A DNA stretch of 39,321 nucleotides from Agromyces sp. (GTDB lineage Bacteria; Actinomycetota; Actinomycetes; Actinomycetales; Microbacteriaceae): the NCBI GenBank assembly GCA_031178045.1, contig JAPSJT010000004.1:1-39321 (forward strand), written 5' to 3'. The notes beneath the pieces are model-generated. The model was given only the letters and a program-made list of their open reading frames with translations. It made no database searches and was not told the DNA's origin. How positions within the stretch are numbered: the stretch's first letter is position 1; every line of letters starts with the position of its first letter. Below are positions 37,578-39,321 of the stretch, one piece after another. Position numbers and translations under genes: made by a program.

Positions 37578-39321
37578 CCAGCAGTCGGGCGAGCGCTCGC
37601 CGGGGGAGCGAGCGACGATCGGGAGTGCGCTTCACGGGGGCGAACTCGACGCGCGAGTTCTCGAGCTCGACGGCGACCGTGCAGGCCAGCGGATGCCCCG
37701 TGCCGAGCAACTCCGAGGCGCGCTCGTCGAGGAGCCAGACCGCCCGGGCTCGCGGTGACCGGCCGCTGGTCCGGCTGCGGGCCCGATCGCCGGGCACGAC
37801 CCGGGTCTGCACGAGCGCGCCGCTCGCGCGGTCGCGAAGCGCGATCGCGAGCGTGGCGTCGGGTGGCGCTCCGCCCACCTCGGCCGTGACGTGCAGCCGA
37901 CCGCCCCGATCGAGCACGCGCAGCCGGTCGAGCGAGACGTCGAGCGGCGGCTCCGGCCGCGCCCGGCGAGCGGCCGCCGCGCGTTGCACCCGACCCCACT
38001 CCGCGACGATGCGGTCGTCGTCGTACCGGGCCGCGGAGTCGCGTGCGGCGCGGCGCATGGCGTCCCGTTCCTCGGGCGCGAGCGCGACGAGACGCGCGAT
38101 CGCGGACGCCGCCGCCACCCGGTCACGGTTGCCCACGAGGAAGCCGTTCACCCCGTCGACGATGAGGTCGGCAGGCCCGTACGGGATGTCGTACGCGACG
38201 GGGAGGCATCCGCGCGCCATCGCCTCGGCGAGCACGAGCGGCGCGCCCTCGAAGCTGCTCGTGAGAAGGGTCCACGAGGCGTCGAGGAAGGCGTCGGCGG
38301 CGTGCGGCCGGTGCCCGAGGAACTCCACCACGCCCTCGAGGCCCGCGTCGGCGACTCGGGCACGCAGGGCCGATGCGTTCGGCCCGTCGCCGTAGATCGC
38401 GAGCGTGACCGGCACGCCGTGGGCGCGGCACTCGGCCACGATGTCGATCGCATGGCCGACGCGCTTGCGCGAGGTGAGCGCGGCGACGACGACTCCTCGG
38501 CCGACTTCGCGCTCGGCCGGCCACGCCGTGGCGGTCGGTGCGGGATCGAGGCCGTTCGGCACGACATGCAGATTGCCGGGATGGGACAGCAGTGCCACGG
38601 CGTCGTCGCGCTGCCGCTCGGTGAGGAAGACCACGCCGTCGAAGCGCTCGAGGTGCGCGAAGACCGCTCGTCGCGACGGACGCAACCGTGCGATCGGCCG
38701 CTCGCTGCCGACGAGGTGCGAGTTGTGCACGACGTGCAGCGAGACGAGGTTCGGGCGGCGGTAGCTCGCCATGAAGGGTGCGACCGTCTTGCTGTCCGTG
38801 ATCGCGAAGGCGCGTTCGCCGCCGATGAGCAGGTCGAGCCAGTCCGCGTAGCACGCCCACGACGAGGTCCACTGTCGAACGGGCGCACCGTCGTCGCCGA
38901 AGGCGGTGATGAGTCGCCTGACACCCTCGGTGCGCCCTCGCTCGTCGCGAACCGCCACACTGCCATCGGCCCGCACGTGCTCGATGAGCACCGGACGTCC
39001 GGCGAACGAGTGCACCCGTAGCCGGCTCCCGTCGCGCGCCGTCGTGGTGGCGACGTCGTCGATCTCGGGCCGAAGCAACCGATGGGTGATCGGGCCCGGG
39101 GCCGGCGGGGCGGTGCGCAGCTCCTCGTAGAGATTCCGGAGCCGGATGCCGGGCACGATCTCGCCAGCCTGTTCGAGCCGCTCGCGTATCTCGGCGTAGT
39201 CGGGTCGCGGGTCGAAGGTGACGATGTCGACGTCGCGGTTCGCGCAGCGCACGAGCGCACGTGAGCGGTGCAGCATCGCCGACGTCATGCCGCCGAAGCG
39301 GTCGGGGATGCTCCACGTGAC
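37510..39321 (-). CDS. Family-1/4-type glycosyltransferase, TagE/poly(glycerol-phosphate) alpha-glucosyltransferase-like (5' end beyond window)
   Basis: Minus frame stays open to window end encoding VTWSIPDRFGGMTSAMLHRSRALVR...; SLHVVHNSH, VVPNGLDPAP, SSFEGAPLVLAEAMARGCLPVAYDIPYGPADLI. Confidence 0.9.
   Translation of the reverse strand, partial: VTWSIPDRFGGMTSAMLHRSRALVRCANRDVDIVTFDPRPDYAEIRERLEQAGEIVPGIRLRNLYEELRTAPPAPGPITHRLLRPEIDDVATTTARDGSRLRVHSFAGRPVLIEHVRADGSVAVRDERGRTEGVRRLITAFGDDGAPVRQWTSSWACYADWLDLLIGGERAFAITDSKTVAPFMASYRRPNLVSLHVVHNSHLVGSERPIARLRPSRRAVFAHLERFDGVVFLTERQRDDAVALLSHPGNLHVVPNGLDPAPTATAWPAEREVGRGVVVAALTSRKRVGHAIDIVAECRAHGVPVTLAIYGDGPNASALRARVADAGLEGVVEFLGHRPHAADAFLDASWTLLTSSFEGAPLVLAEAMARGCLPVAYDIPYGPADLIVDGVNGFLVGNRDRVAAASAIARLVALAPEERDAMRRAARDSAARYDDDRIVAEWGRVQRAAAARRARPEPPLDVSLDRLRVLDRGGRLHVTAEVGGAPPDATLAIALRDRASGALVQTRVVPGDRARSRTSGRSPRARAVWLLDERASELLGTGHPLACTVAVELENSRVEFAPVKRTPDRRSLPRRALARLLVSGSPIALRRRPPRSRGARLPR

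Overview
High-GC actinobacterial chromosome segment, probably Microbacteriaceae/Agromyces-like (inferred from gene order and codon usage). No rRNA, tRNA, CRISPR array, transposase or prophage was found. Most of it is core or metabolic: NAD(P) transhydrogenase (pntAA-pntAB-pntB); purB plus a low-MW protein tyrosine phosphatase; an aminotransferase next to a branched-chain-type 2-oxoacid dehydrogenase E1a-E1b-E2; a zinc ABC importer (SBP-ATPase-permease-permease) plus a Zur/Fur regulator; cysteine-poor ribosomal proteins L28-L33-S14; HU; a CopD-CtaG fusion; and a PIF1/RecD-like helicase. The right-hand 10 kb is more accessory: an apparently complete non-phosphorylative 6-deoxysugar (L-fucose-type) catabolic cluster with a FadR/GntR regulator and a Tat-exported PL4-type rhamnogalacturonan lyase, then a partial TagE-like glycosyltransferase. 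Items most worth a second look: (i) a translationally coupled pair, a small helical WXG-like protein plus a helical/Ala-Gly-rich protein with a C-terminal alpha/beta-hydrolase (8234-10059), resembling a type VII secretion partner/effector pair; (ii) a pervasive GCGGCATCCG/CGGATGCCGC word that appears to override codon preference; (iii) a Zur-box-like palindrome inside a promoter predicted to give a leaderless mRNA; (iv) a motif shared by the fucose-type operon and the PL4 lyase promoter; (v) a structured leader before rpmB; (vi) at least nine predicted leaderless starts. All similarity calls are from motif recognition; no searches were run.
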